A stretch of 64,000 nucleotides of DNA from Limnanthes douglasii subsp. nivea (GCA_036936605.1 JAUPFV010000001.1:348079081-348143080); one strand, 5' to 3'; positions 1-12,253 are shown, numbered from the stretch's first letter. The notes: a model not told the origin generated them from the sequence alone. A program made the numbers and translations.

Positions 1-863
1 TGTTCTAAGGCTTGGGAGACTTGGTCATATTTTGGTGTATTTTTCAAGATCTTAATCAATAGGAATATGTCATACACCCATATGCTGAGGAGTTGGTTTT
101 GGTCAAGAACAAAGGATATTCAAATAAGAACTATCAATACAGTGATAATCACTTGGGTGATACAGTATGCTAGAAACTTGAAAAGACACAAAGGAACTTC
201 CACTACATAAAAATCAATGATAGATTACGTATTAAGGTATCTATCTGCGCTTGATCAAGGTAATCTTCTTAAAAGAAAAGTTTGAGGGAATGCTAGCAAC
301 ATTGCAATCAACTTAGGTTGTGTTTACCATCTAAAAAAGCCTAGAATTATTCTGTCTCTTAAGTGGAAGTTTCCTAACAGAGTCAGGTATAAACTAAACA
401 CTGACCGGGCTAGTAACTTCAGAGGAGAAGCTAGTGGAGGAGGGGCATCATCAGGGACCAAAAAGGTGAAATGATTGCAGTCTTTGGAAAGACTTATGGG
501 TATCAAACTCTATTAGTTGCTGAGAGTCGAGCATTGTTGGACAGCCTATTAATGCGCAAACATAATGGTATCACTTCATTGGAAATAGAAACTGATTATC
601 GTATCCTAGCTAAAATCATCTTAAGGGAAAATACTCCATGGTATTTGGAGCCTTTGGAAAAATGCTGCAAAGGCCTTATTTCATCTACAATGACTCTTAC
701 ACATATATTTCGAGAACAAAATGTTATTACGGACTGGCTAGCTAAACACACACTTGAAAAGGGCACAAATCTAGACTATAGCCTCGAGTCCACTCCCAAC
801 GAGTTGAGGGCTATTGTACTGCTTGAGAGTCTAGCTATCAGGTATATAAGAACTGAATAAAAT
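1..863 (+). pseudogene. 3' remnant of a LINE pol (RNase H-like domain)
   Basis: The longest open stretch is 471-860. Together with upstream sequence from about 395 it reads as the RNase H-like domain often found at the C-terminus of plant non-LTR retrotransposon polyproteins: a degraded TD..A...GEA.GGG start, AESRALLDSL, an internal ETDYRIL strand and a closing REQNVITDWLAKH motif. Upstream, about 130-210 keeps a WVIQYARNLKR-like segment of the kind that lies between the zinc-finger-like and RNase H domains. Stop codons interrupt the frame near 210 and 285, so it is dead. No poly(A) tail is visible after the stop near 858. The 5' part lies outside the window. An RNase H-like domain from another plant family is the main alternative. 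Confidence 0.6.
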
Positions 864-1271
864 GACTGAGATTACCTAGTTCATCTGGAGTTTTTAGTAA
901 AAAGACCGAGAACAAATCTCTGAGTTTCCCGCTCTTCTCAAGTTTGAAATCTATCAGCTCCTCTGAATATGAAGAGACTTTTGAGATTTTCTTCGTAGAA
1001 GATTTGTCGACAACTGCTTTGGTTTGTTGTTGGATTGAATTATTGTTTTGATTAAAAGGGTGTTGAAAGCTGTTTTGGTTTGTTGCTCTTGAAGATGAAG
1101 ACTTGGAGCCTAATGTTAAGAAAGTCCCGCGTCTTTTGTAAATTTTAAATTTTCTCAAATGTTCTCTCTTAGAACATGGGTCTATTTTTCTTTCAAGTAA
1201 TAGACAAAAGGTCCAATAATTTGATAAAAAACACACACGTGAATAAAAAAATACATAAAATCGATATTTGA
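864..1271. other. unassigned interval with one short minus-strand reading frame
   Basis: A 132-codon frame runs on the minus strand (1236-838), overlapping the LINE end. Its product is Ser, Asn, Gln and Lys rich, with an SSSSRATNQNSF-type low-complexity stretch and no motif I recognise. It could be chance or an exon-like remnant. Nothing else is visible here. Confidence 0.2.
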
Positions 1272-1905
1272 AGTAGATAAATTGCTAAGGATGGATAGTC
1301 TAACGATAAATGAGTAACGATAAATATTGTATTTATGACATAACAATTCGATACAATCAAATCAGGGAGTATATGTACAAATGGCTTGATAAATGTCTTT
1401 AATAATGAAATTTATTTTCCCATTTTGATGGTCCAACAATAAATCATTAGAATTGAGACTTGGAGTAGTTAGCGAGAGAATGAAGTTGTTAATATCCTGA
1501 AAGTTGTAGTGGTTTTGTTGTTAATATCCTGAAAGTTGTAGTGGTTTTGTAGCACTATCTGATCTAATTTGGATAAATTAACACGAACTATCATCTGTAA
1601 GTATACGATTTTCATCAAGTAATAATAAATACAACGAATCAATAGTGATCTCAATAGAAATTTTGGTTAATTTAATTTTAATAAAATTAAATAATAATAT
1701 ATATATAAACAAAGAAGTTATTAAACACACATCAACTTTACTACATATGAGCGTTTACACTAAACCAAATTATTCATCTTATATAATTTTTTATTATCAT
1801 GCTCTCTTAATTTGTCTTATTATTATATACCGATCTCGTTAACTAACTAACTAACTAACGGGTATCTCTAGTTTTCTATCCCTTACAATAGGTAATTAAA
1901 TCTAA
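1272..1905 (+). repeat. dispersed repeat, copy 1
   Basis: This segment aligns by eye, in the same orientation and order, with 12254-12990. Shared blocks include the sequence around 'cccattttgatggtccaac' (1419-1437) and the stretch around 'aattattcatcttatata' near 1767-1784. This copy has a 32-bp tandem duplication near 1486-1549. A run of 'aact' repeats lies near 1840-1858. The blocks resemble LTR or UTR sequence of a large retrotransposon rather than a gene, but I see no terminal repeats or primer site proving it. Confidence 0.55.
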
Positions 1906-1970
1906 AAAACAAAAATAGTTTAAATATAATGATATTAAACATGTAATTAATCCATTCAATTAATCCAAGG

Positions 1971-2317
1971 TGTTATTTTGTAAAGTAAGAAGAAATAATA
2001 TATTTTAGGTGGAGAATACAAAGACATTTAAGTTGTTTTAATTAAGCTTTAAAAACGTTGAGATTTGTTTTAAATGAACTGTTTCTCATTAATGTTTTCT
2101 CATAGAAAATTTATAGACTAAAACTTAGTTTAATGGGTTTGAGGGACCAAACCAATTCCATAGATCGAGTCCAAATTTCAAAAAATCCATCTAACCCATA
2201 AATAATAATACAATAAAATATAAATAAATTATTACAACAAAATAATAAAAGCAAATAACCAAAAATAAATATTGGTCTTTAATATGTTTTCTCTTTTGAA
2301 TATTTTTGAGTTTACCA
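1971..2317 (-). repeat. TE1 3' LTR (left)
   Basis: It aligns with 11562-11923 through shared blocks: 'tattttgtaa', 'aatgaac...cattaatg.tttctcata', 'cccataaataataata' and 'aataaccaaaaataa...attggtcttta'. On the minus strand a short purine tract (complement of 2320-2330) precedes the inferred LTR start at 2317, as expected for a polypurine tract. The left edge, at a TG, is approximate. Confidence 0.6.
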
Positions 2318-2850
2318 GAAAGCTCCCTTAGTTCTCTCAAAGATATTTGAGAGGGCTAACAAACAAATTCTTCGAATAAAGATTCACCATTTCTCCTAAC
2401 AGAACCCTTATGGGTTTTGTTTTAACCTTTCTTAGAGAAACAAATTAGTTTAATCTGAAGGCCTTATTGAGAAACATTGGTGGTGTCATTTCATAATCAT
2501 TAACCAGAGATATTGTGAGAACCGTGTCATCACCCTATTGGACCGACAACCTCGTTCTGCCATGGGTAAAATGTGCCTATCATTTAAAACATTTTCACTT
2601 TCCTAGAGTTTATAGGCGTTGATGGCTCTTTCACTTCACTACAATCAGAATGGATGGTCTTTTACCATCAATTATATAGAAACTCCTTTCTTACTTTTCA
2701 AGCATAATAACTTTTAGAGAGAAACAATTCACTTGTAACGAGAAAAGGTGTGCCTCACCAGTTTCATCTAGTTAATCTTCAGTTATATTTACTTTCTTCC
2801 ACCACTCTCACCACCGCGAATTCCATCTCTAGTGATATTTGGGTGTTTGT
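2318..2850 (+). other. TE1 upstream region of the antisense gene
   Basis: About 530 bases between the LTR and the extra gene. It has pyrimidine-rich stretches (about 2675-2700 and 2780-2815) and no reading frame of note. By analogy with TE4 and TE2, where the same interval precedes the antisense gene, it would hold the 5' leader and any promoter of that gene. I see no convincing core promoter. Confidence 0.4.
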
Positions 2851-5453
2851 ATGTTCACTGCCAAAAATGCTTTAACAAAAAAGGGTTGGCTGAATTTGTT
2901 TAAGTTAGACCAAGAGAAAAAGAGAGCTAGGGTTGCTGCTGGATTACTCGTCTCCGAAGGCACAATCATTGTTACTCAGAAAATCGACTTCGAAGGAGTT
3001 TTCCCATACAACAAACGTAAAATCCCATCAGAGCCTTCTTATTTGGCTCAATCATTTACTTTTAAGAGTCGTTCATCTAGGCCATCAAAGTCTTAATAAG
3101 TTACTAGTCGCAGACATCCTTCGACTTTTATAATAGTGTGATCTTATACAGAAGAGAACTTGCCTCTGATCTTGATCAGACGAGCTAAAGATCATACAAA
3201 CCCCTCATTCGGGGACCAGGAAGCCATTCAACAAAGTCAGTCTTCTAGAAATTCTCCCTCACAACAACCAAATATGGAGGTATATCCCCCTCAACAAGCT
3301 GATTCTTATGAGTCTAATCTGAGTCTATCCTAACAATCGAACACAGAGAAGAATAAAATTTCTTAACAGATAGATCCCTCTGGATTGAAGACGAGGGAGT
3401 TGGAGGATAATATTGAGAATTTGAATGAGGAATCTCCGTTGGAGACGTCTGGTGAGTCCGGGAAGCACATCAAGACTTCAAAGTTGGCTAGGAGGAGAAC
3501 TTAGAAGGGAAAAATTAGTAAAGGTGGAAAAACTAAAGTCATTGAGACAGAAGCTAAAGCACTTTCTTCATCGTTTGTCGGACGCATAAGCCCTATTTGT
3601 TTTATAATTGTTAGCTCTAAATACATCTTGGCCCTTGACTGAATATCCTATAATTATTTTTCAGAGTAGTGAGCTAGACGCAATTAAAAAAATGGGGCTT
3701 CCAAGAAGATGTGACAGTTAAAAAACCCAAAAAGGCGAGACCCTAATGAATTATGGTTTGAAAGGACTAGTTGTCTACATGGATGTGCTAAGCTAAAGCC
3801 TTCATTTTTTTGGATTTGAACATTGATCATTACTTCAACTTGGTGGCAATATGTCTAAGAAAAGCTAGTCCAAATACTTGATTTACCCTGATTTCATGTA
3901 TAATAACATCTACGTTATCAAAAATTTGGATGTTCATGGAGTAATTTACGGTTATCGTTGGCATGTCCTGAAATTTCATAATCCGCTCTACTTTTACAAT
4001 ATGTGTGAGGCGTACAAAGCCGCGGCTGATTTATTAGAGGAAAGATATGGAAGACACAATTTCTCTTTATTAGTGGTTGTTTGGAGAATCAGAAGAAAAT
4101 CTCCTCCAATGCTAATCCAAACCGAGTCACCTGATGTTGGAAAAACACATGTAATTCATCAAGCTTATACCATTGCTTACTTTTTTTTATTATGCATAAC
4201 TTACCCTTCGTTTTTATTTTAAAGCGATATAAAAATCCCCTATGTATCATCTGCAAGATGCCAATGTTACTTTTTAAAAATTGCATGAATAGGTCGGGAA
4301 AAATTGGTCTAATAGTTTCCACCAATGCTTTACGCCCAACAATTTGGTTCGAAGCCACCCATGGAGGACCAGCTCCTAACGGGATCTATCGTAAGAGTAA
4401 CTGGCCACTCTTCCGAGAGCATCAACTATCTTGAAGAGAATCAAAGTTTCATATAGAAATGTAGTTTTTCAAACGAATACTAGAGCCCCCAGCCATCAGG
4501 CCAAAAGAGGAAATAAAAACAAACAAAACTCAAAGACGGCTATAGTTGGAGTAGAATTACAGCTTGATGAGTCTTTACCAACCACAATTGATGAGTCCCT
4601 GTTTTCGGCAGTCACTGCTAATATCGAAGAGGGTGATGCAGTCGTGGAGCTTCCTGTGTCAAAGAAAAAAAATATACAAGAGAAGCAAACATAAAAATGA
4701 TAAGAGATAAATCATCCGTCGGTTGGATATCGTTCCTCCTACAATCCCATCGATTGATCCTCCAGCCATTCAAGTATCTGATATTTTTTATTTATTACTC
4801 CCAACAGTCGAGAGACATATGGAGAAGACAATACAATAGAGCTTATGGATGTGATCTACTTAGATGATTTTGAAAAAATATTTCCTCAAATCTATTGATA
4901 AATACACAAATATGGTTTATGATAGTGTTCTTTTCGAGCTATTGAAGAAAAATGATCCATTAGGGTATTCGGTGTTACACTTTGTAACCCTCCGTTGATT
5001 TGGAGAGAGAGATGAAGGCCCATAGAGAAACCATTGCTTCTCTTCAATAGGAAAACAAAAAAGAGAAGGTGTACATCGAAGATGAAAAAACACGTACTCA
5101 TGGACTAGTAGACGAAGTCAAAATGATGAAGGATGCATAGGTAAATGCTACTTACGAAGGGTTATAATCATCCAGTTTTAGAGAGATTACATCACTGAAA
5201 ATCAGCAGGCTATTGATAAAATTACCCTGATATGGTCTTGATTTTTTCCAATGCATTCCATACGTTAGTCATTGGGTATTTGTGGGAGCATGTTCTAGAA
5301 AGGTTGTGGCCCAATGATATGTTCATAGCTGATCAGTTGGGTATATCTATGGATTTATTTGGTGATGGCTCAAAGGAAAGTGATGTAGAGAACTTTGAAA
5401 GTGGGATTTCAATAGAAGAAAATATCGATGGGGACGAGCCTAAAGGCCAATAA
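2851..5453 (+). pseudogene. TE1 antisense extra gene (convergent to pol), degraded
   Basis: It starts with the signature MFTAKNALTKKGWLNL, shared in position and sequence with 24391 (minus), 27110 (plus) and 52849 (minus). A Ser/Gln-rich section follows (about 3200-3590). Then comes a degraded copy of the central domain (about 3660-4130), which in TE4 resembles the plant 'putative gypsy-type transposon' domain (Pfam Transposase_28 type). A segment at about 4280-4430 matches the first part of exon 2 in TE4 (compare VRSHPW here with ARSHLW there). A possible intron lies between about 4150 and 4280, in the same relative place as the clear introns of TE2 and TE4. Basic and acidic low-complexity tails follow, ending near 5453. 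Multiple stops make it non-functional. The function of this protein family is not known to me. Confidence 0.65.
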
Positions 5454-5654
5454 ACTTTGTGTTAGTGTTTTAATACCTTAACTCATGTAAGAAAATTTTC
5501 ATCTTGCTTGGATTGCAGTAAGTCCTTAGTTTGTTTGAGGAATTTTGTAATACATAGTCAGACTTTTTTAAAGTGCTTAACGTAGTTTAAGGTATTTTGT
5601 ACCCTCGTCGGTTAATAAAAGTTACTATTCATTTCCTTCATTTTCCACGTATTT

Positions 5655-6905
5655 CAAATATTCTAAGGTACTCCATTTTAATGTATATAATATAAACACT
5701 TTAATCATTCGAAGGTAATCCATTCATAAACATATAAAACAATAAATTTAACCATTCAAAGGTAATATATTCAGAGTAATATAAAAACACTAAAATCATT
5801 AGAAAGTAATCCATTCGAAGACATATAAAAAAAATACTTTAACCATTAGAAGGTAATCCATTCAAAATCATATAAAACAAATACTTTAACCATTCAATGA
5901 TTTAAAGAATTAACATAATTTAGACTCATTTTTTCACATATCATATTTTTTTTACCACGATCCGGATCAATATCCAAATACTCTTAATCTTTGTCAAACT
6001 TGTTATACTATTTGGTAGTCACCATCGTATTTTCTTGTTTGGGTGCCACTCTTATAGCTTATATTCCAATATTAGATTTCCCTCCTTGAGCCCCACTCGT
6101 GTTTGGCGTTAATCTGTTTCCCACTTGTACTTTGGCAAAAGTGGTCAAATTTCCATTTTCAATTAGACTTTGGTTCTCTTGTTTTAAAGAAATGAAATTC
6201 TTAGTGTCATGCCCCATATATTTATGATACTTACATAACCTAGTATTTCAATTTTCTCTAGGATTTTTAATAGGTGGTTCTCTTTGAAATTTTACAAACG
6301 TCTTCGTTTTATTGTAAATAATTGCAATATTTTCAGTTAACTCTGGAAAATTATCAGGGTGAACCCATTAATTTCCTTTCGATCTATATTGATGCCCTTG
6401 AGGATGCTCGTTAGCCCTAGATTGATGGGTATTTTTCCTAGAATCCTTTAGATGATAATTTGTTGTACTTAGTTGTTGATAGAATGATAAGTTGCTCATA
6501 TACTGATTGGGTAGCTTCAATATTTTCATTTCTTCCACTATGATTTGTTTCACAACTTGGTAATCCGTTCGAAGGTATATAAAACAAATACTTTAACCAT
6601 AGAAAGATAATCCATTCAAAGGCATATAGAATAAATACTTAAACCATTCAAAGGTAATCCATTTGAAGGCATATAGAATAAATACTTTAACCATTCAAAG
6701 GTAATCCATTCGAAGACATATAATATAAATACATTAACCATTTGAAGACATATAAAACAAACACTTTAACCATTCGAAGGTAATCCATTCAAAGATATAT
6801 AAAACCAAAATTTTAAACATTCGAAGGTATTTCATTGGAAGGAATATAAAACAAACACTTTAACCATTCGAAGGTAAACCAATCGATAGAATATAAAAAA
6901 AATCT
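5655..6905. repeat. 47-bp tandem array in the TE1 3' UTR, split in two
   Basis: The repeat core 'ccattcgaaggtaatcc' recurs with its ggta at about 5667, 5714, 5761, 5805 and 5852 in the left block. In the right block it recurs near 6559, 6606, 6653, 6700, 6779, 6826 and 6873. Most steps are exactly 47 bp, with one 44-bp step and one 79-bp step. Each unit also contains 'catataaaacaaatacttt'. The blocks are separated by a gag-derived segment (5896-6557). The array lies between the pol end and the antisense gene, where Tat elements are known to carry hypervariable repeats that can seed satellites. Confidence 0.85.
5896..6557 (-). pseudogene. second copy of a TE1 gag fragment inside the tandem array
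   Basis: This segment is nearly identical to 9655-10317 in the same orientation. Both begin 'caatgatttaaagaatt', both contain the minus-strand gag reading ILKLPNQYMSNLSF, and they differ by scattered substitutions. Similarity starts at 'caatga' and stops at 'acaactt', exactly where the 47-bp repeats break off and resume. The fragment covers the nucleocapsid side of gag. It is too short and frame-broken to function. Confidence 0.85.
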
Positions 6906-7071
6906 AAGTACGCACATAAGAATAGTTTAAGGCAGATACGATAGATTAAAAATGATTCGAATACCTCATTAAAACCTTCCAGAGCCATCGGTGTAGAAAA
7001 TAGTGTGTCCCCAAATATTTACTTTCATATAAAAACAATATAAACAATATAAACATACTTGAAACTATTCA

Positions 7072-9400
7072 AGATAAAGCCTTAAGTGTTCAACATTCCA
7101 TGGGTGCCTTAGAAAGTTGCCTTCTTGATCAATTAGTCGATAGGTTCCAGGATTGACCCTTTTATTCACAGTATATGGCCCTTCCCAATTTGGTACTAGC
7201 TTTCTAAGGTTTTTGTCCTTGGTTTGTCAAAATACCTTTCTTAATACCTTATCCCCTACCTCGAACTCTCTTATTCAAAATTTAGATACATATATGATTC
7301 TTATTAAACCTTGATAATGAACAGTTCTTAAGTGAGCTTTGATTCTTTTTTCTATAACAAAATCTATTTCAACTCATATACGTTTGTCATTATCTTCTTC
7401 AGAGTAGTTTTAAATTTAGATAATGGGAGGGTGGATTCAATTGGTGTTACTGCATCCATCCTATAGACCCAAGAAAAATGAGATTCTTGAGTGATAGTTC
7501 AAGGGATAGTTCGGTAAGCGCATAATACATTTTGTAAGTAGTTTGGCCATTTGTCAGTCGTTCTCTTTAAAACAAATTTGGACCCACGAGATTAGTTTTA
7601 TTAATAACCTCTATTTTCCCATTATCTTAAGGGTGAAAAAGGGAAGAAAAACAATGTCGAATTCCTTTGGTATTAAAAAATAATTCCATGTCTATATTTT
7701 CAAACCTATGACCATTATATATTGTAATGCTTCTAAAGATCCCAAATTTATAATATAAATTAGAGATGATAAACTTGATAACTGGTTTTGAAGTAGTTCT
7801 ATAGAGGTGTGCAGCTTCCACCCATTTAGAAATATAATCCACTACTAATATGTTAGTTTAATAACCTATGGATTCCATTTGGTAGGGTCCCACTGATCAA
7901 GCCCCCATATCAAATCGTATCGCTTTAGATATTGATTCCATTAGGACTGCGAAACATGTATTACATTCTAAATCTTTGGCATAGATCACATCTTTTAACT
8001 AATTCTTTAGCATGTGCCATGGTGGAATACCAATAATATTCTACTAATAAAACTCTTCTTGTTAAAGTTTTAGCTGCAGTGGGCAAAGCCCTCTCCGACA
8101 TGCAATATGGATAAAATTACATGGGACTCATCATACCCAAGGAATCGCAATAGAGGCATGCTAAAGGATTTGTTATATTGGGAATCCTTTAAAACTAAAA
8201 ATCCATGTGATATATACTTTACCTTTTAAGCTAATAATTTATCAATGGGAAAACTTCCCTTTTATAATAAGTTATTTGATCTCATTCCTCCAATCCTAGT
8301 TCGTTATTGTGGATGCTTGGAAATTTTCCTTAGTACTCGTCCCCACTTCAAGGCATGTTACTATGGAAGGACACTATTATATTAGAATCCAGGAATACGC
8401 TATAGATTAGACAATATTAGCTAAATAATCAACCATCATATTTTAGATCCTTGCTACATGTTCACATTTCACACACTTGAAGAAGGCCGCTATTTCCCTC
8501 AAGCCTTACAGATATTTAACCAGCTTCTATTTTCTCGCTTTGGATTGACCCTAAGCTTGTACACGATACTGGATATTCTTTTTTTTCACAAATACTGGAT
8601 TAGTAGTCCACGATAGGTAATTAAATTCTCGAAAATATGCCCTAGTTTTTGTCACCATATCTACCTCTTTACCAATATCTTTGGATTTTTCAATATAAAA
8701 AACTCTTCGTATCTGTATGACAAGGCCCACATCAGATTGTACAACGAGTTTATGATAAATAATGCTTTCTAGTAAACCCGATAGATCATGGTTACACCAA
8801 GAAAATATATGCAGTTCTTGGACAAGAATGATAACAATTTTTCCTTTAGCTATGATAGAAACTTAGCTATAATCCTAACACATTTCCTGTGAGGAATATT
8901 GTGTAAATCAACCTCTTCAACTGGATAACCGCACTAGGAGTCTCTCTTGGATCATCTATTTTTCTTGAATTCGAAGAGGACTATAGTAATTGATATTCCT
9001 TCTTAGCTGCCATATTCCCCATAATCTCCACCGTGTATTTAAGCATTTGTAAAATTTTGACGAAACATCATGCATCATTGGTAGCCAAGATCTACCAAAG
9101 ATGACGTTGTAAGAAGTTAGATAATCAACCACTACAAAAATTACTCTCACAATCTTTTTAAACGTTCATTTTCCAATGCCATTTTCTCATTCGAACTCTC
9201 CAACCATATTAGCAAAACTTCCTATAAATCCCACTATAGTTCTATTTGATAGGAGAATAACAAGCGAGTTTTTCATCAACTTGTAAGTAGATAAAAATAT
9301 AATATACGTAGAGAGAAGACTTAAGAGGATGTGGATTTTCATCAACTTCAGAATTCGAAATGGATAAAAACATATCAACTTGTAAGTGGATTTTCATCAA
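7072..9400 (-). pseudogene. TE1 pol remnant (protease, RT start, second RNase H tail, integrase)
   Basis: From the 5' end, 9400-8950 encodes a protease-like region (RTIVGFIGSFANMVGEFE, then YNVIFGRSWLPMMH) that aligns with TE4. About 8940-8600 carries the lead-in to reverse transcriptase up to a WTTNPVFVKK-like motif. It then jumps near 8580 into a QSEARK-like stretch of the second RNase H, so the RT palm, first RNase H and most of the second are missing. Integrase follows. A zinc-binding C..C region (KRCDLCQR) is near 8010-7985, the catalytic-core start (SKWVEAAHLYRTTSKP) is at 7842-7627, and the C-terminal end (HPWNVEHLRLY) is near 7110-7075. Stops and frameshifts occur throughout. No chromodomain follows. 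Confidence 0.75.
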
Positions 9401-9619
9401 CTTTATAATGCTTCACATTTTTATTCCTGACTTATAGCTCTAATCACCAAACATCCTCATGTGGCCCAACAACGTATCTCAAATCATCCTCATAGAACAC
9501 AATCTCAAATCATCCTCATCGAACAAAATGAATGGGGGTGGATTCTGATATGAATGAGTATATATTTTTCCTCTAACTATGTTTCCAAGCTAACTACATG
9601 TCATTTTGTAGAGAAACTC

Positions 9620-11190
9620 GAGGGAATTGTCACGATATTTATCCCGGAAATGGTCAATGATTTAAAGAATTAACATAATTTAGACTCCTTTTTTCACATA
9701 TCATATTTTTTTACCACGATCCGGATCAATATCCAAATACTCTTAATCTTTGTCAAACTTGTTAGACTGTTTGGTAGTCACCATCGTATTTTCTCGTTTG
9801 GGTGCCACTCTTATAGCTTATATTCCAACATTAGATTTCCCTCCTTGAGCCACACTCGTGTTTGGCGTTAATCTGTTTCCCACTTGTGCTTTGGCAAAAG
9901 TGGTCAAATTTCCATTTTCAATTAGACTTTGGTTCTCTTGTTTTAAAGAAATGCAATTCTTAGTGTCATGCCCCATATATTTATGATACTTACATAACCT
10001 AGTATTTCAATTTTCTCTAGGATTTTAAATAGGTGGTTCTCTTTGAAATTTTACAAACGTCTTCGTTTTATTTTAAATAATTGCAATATTTTCAGTTAAC
10101 TCTGGAAAATTATCAGGGTGAACCCATTAATTTCCTTTGGATCTATATTGCTGCCCTTGGGGATGCTGGTTAGCCCTAGACTGATGGGTATTTTTCCCAG
10201 ACTCCTTTAGATGATAATTTGTTGTACTTAGTTGTTGACAGAATGATAAGTTGCTCATATACTGATTGGGTAGCTTCAATATTTTCGTTTCTTCCACTAT
10301 GATTTGTCTAACAACTTTGTTTAATATACTTCTCCATGGCAAAGATTTTTTTTTTCCGGGTAACAATGTAAGCTAACTCCCCCCGATAAAATCCCATGTT
10401 TAAAAGCAGTTATGATTACTTGTTCGAAGCAGTGCGGCAAACGATATTTAATTTCAACAAAGTAATTAATATATTCCTTTAAAGTCTCATCAGTGAACTA
10501 CTGATAGTGGATTATTATATCTCCATTTCCTGTAGGTTCTTTAATTCTAATAAATTATCTTCGTAAAGCCATCTAAAACATGTCAAAGTTTTTGATCAAC
10601 CCACGGAGAAGTCGATTATACCATTTTAAGGAACCGTTCTTAATACTTTAAGAAAAATCCATGCACAACAAATTATCATCATATCAAAATTCATCATGGA
10701 ATTCCTGAACTTCTCAAGGTGATTATTAGGATCTTTGCTTCCATCAAAATTTTCCATCGTGGAGATCTCAAACCGTCTAGGTAAATGATCAGAAAATATT
10801 TTGGGAGGAAAAAGGGATTGCCTCTAATTATGCCCTTGACTAAACTGATGATCTTCATTGAAGGTAGAAAATATACTTAGTTTGGATTGGATGGCGAATT
10901 AATCATTCACCAAATGATCTACACTACGGTCTCCAAAGCCTTTCATTTTTTGTTGGCATTCTTATTTTTTCTCTTTCTTATTTTGGTGTTTCTTTGTTAC
11001 AAAATTAATCTTGCTTACTTGACTTGTGATGCCAATCCAAACATTTATTTGATTGACACTTGTCGTAGTGGCTATTTCTCTTCTTATGACTGTGATCACT
11101 GCTCGAAGAAGACGAGGATGCTTCGAATTCAGAGGTTGAGTCTTTACTAGATTCCGAAGAGCTAGAACAATCATTGGTTTTAAACCTCAT
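9620..11190 (-). pseudogene. TE1 gag, degraded
   Basis: The Ser-rich N-terminal part (SSSSESSKDSTSEFEASSS; 11190-11005) matches the style of the TE4 gag N-terminal region. The capsid-like part at about 10800-10330 contains FDGSKDPNNHLEKF, corresponding to CDGNTDPDNHLEQF in TE4. The region 10366-10127 continues to the site duplicated at 5896-6557. Frames are repeatedly broken. The zinc-knuckle region lies near 10020-9960 but is eroded. Confidence 0.7.
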
Positions 11191-11535
11191 TTTTGAAGCT
11201 TATTATATCATTATGATATGGTGGGAAATCATCCTCTTGTCGATCAAATATTTTGCTTTAATTAGAACTTTACCTTGAAGATTTAATTCAACATCTTTGT
11301 GAGACCTTAGTTCCTCAATTTCTCTTCATATCTAACCTCACTCCTCTTACATGAGAATCATTTCCTAGTTTCCATCATTGACAAGAGGTGTTTAGAGAGA
11401 TTCTTTGATCCTGACTCCTTCAGTTTCTAGAGTGAGATCTATCTGCATCTCAAAATTCATGCTCAAGAGGGTTTCAAAAGTGAGCTTCTGTTTGTTAAAT
11501 TTATGATTTTGTTATCCGAATACATTTAAGTGGTG

Positions 11536-11553
11536 CTCCCAGTATGATCGCCA
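11536..11553 (-). other. TE1 primer-binding site
   Basis: On the minus strand this reads TGGCGATCATACTGGGAG, a typical Ty3/gypsy primer site beginning with TGG (complement of the tRNA CCA end). It lies a few bases inside the right LTR. The priming tRNA is not determined. Confidence 0.7.
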
Positions 11554-11561
11554 ATTTAATA

Positions 11562-11923
11562 TGGATAAATATTATTTAAAAAGATATTTTGTAATGTAAA
11601 AAAAGAATTAATTTTAGGTTGATAGCAGAAAAATCATTGAGCTGCTTCATTTAATATTTAGAGAGAGATGGTGTGATTTTTCCTTAAATGAACCATCCAC
11701 CATTAATGCTTTCTCATAAACTATTTATAAGTTATACTTTAGCCTAATGGGAAAAACCAACTCCATGGGCCAATCATAAAGTTCAAAAAGTCCATATGAC
11801 CCATAAATAATAATAAAAATGAATCTAAATAAATTATTAAAATTAAATAATAAAATTAAATAACCAAAAATAAGAATATTGGTCTTTAGTGTCATGTGCC
11901 CTTCAATATTTTTGACCTTATCA
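11562..11923 (-). repeat. TE1 5' LTR (right)
   Basis: Aligns with 1971-2317. It ends on the plus strand at 'gaccttatca' (11914-11923). It adjoins the primer-binding site, which fixes the element's orientation as minus. Divergence from the other LTR is high. Confidence 0.6.
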
Positions 11924-12253
11924 TTTATAATTCTGAATTGAATATTGAAAAACATAATTTATGAAATGACAGAAACGAGGTGGCAAGAAAACAAAATATT
12001 TTAGAACTCTTCTCCTAACAAACATGATAAATTAACAGACCAAAGCATGAGCGTCAACCACTTTCTAGCCTCTCAGACCCAACTAGGCCAATAATGACCT
12101 TGAAGTGAAAATATGAGCTTTGTGTTGGCAATATCTCATTTACACTGAGTATAAACACTATCATTGATGATATAATTATTTGATTCAACATATGAATAAC
12201 AAAAGACATTGACACAAAAGGAGTTCAATCCCAAAATAATAAGCATATATGTA
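11924..12253. other. interval between TE1 and the second dispersed repeat copy
   Basis: AT-rich. No coding or repeat structure recognised beyond weak similarity to flanking repeat DNA. Confidence 0.3.

Larger units (their letters stand above)
1971..11923 (-). mobile_element. TE1: decayed Tat-like Ty3/gypsy LTR retrotransposon
   Basis: The element reads right to left. It has a right-hand (5') LTR, a primer-binding site at 11536-11553, gag (about 11190-9650), protease and integrase remnants (about 9400-7072), a 3' UTR with a tandem array, an extra gene on the opposite (plus) strand (2851-5453), and a left-hand (3') LTR. This order, with the convergent extra gene, is that of the Tat/Retand group. 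Most of the reverse transcriptase and first RNase H is deleted near 8580. Every coding segment has stops and frameshifts. The LTRs are clearly diverged and no matching target duplication is evident, so this is an old insertion with approximate outer edges. Confidence 0.8.

Noticed and set aside
11924..11928. Target duplication for TE1 (tttat on the right)
   Set aside because: The five bases before the left LTR (caagg) do not match, so no duplication is claimed.
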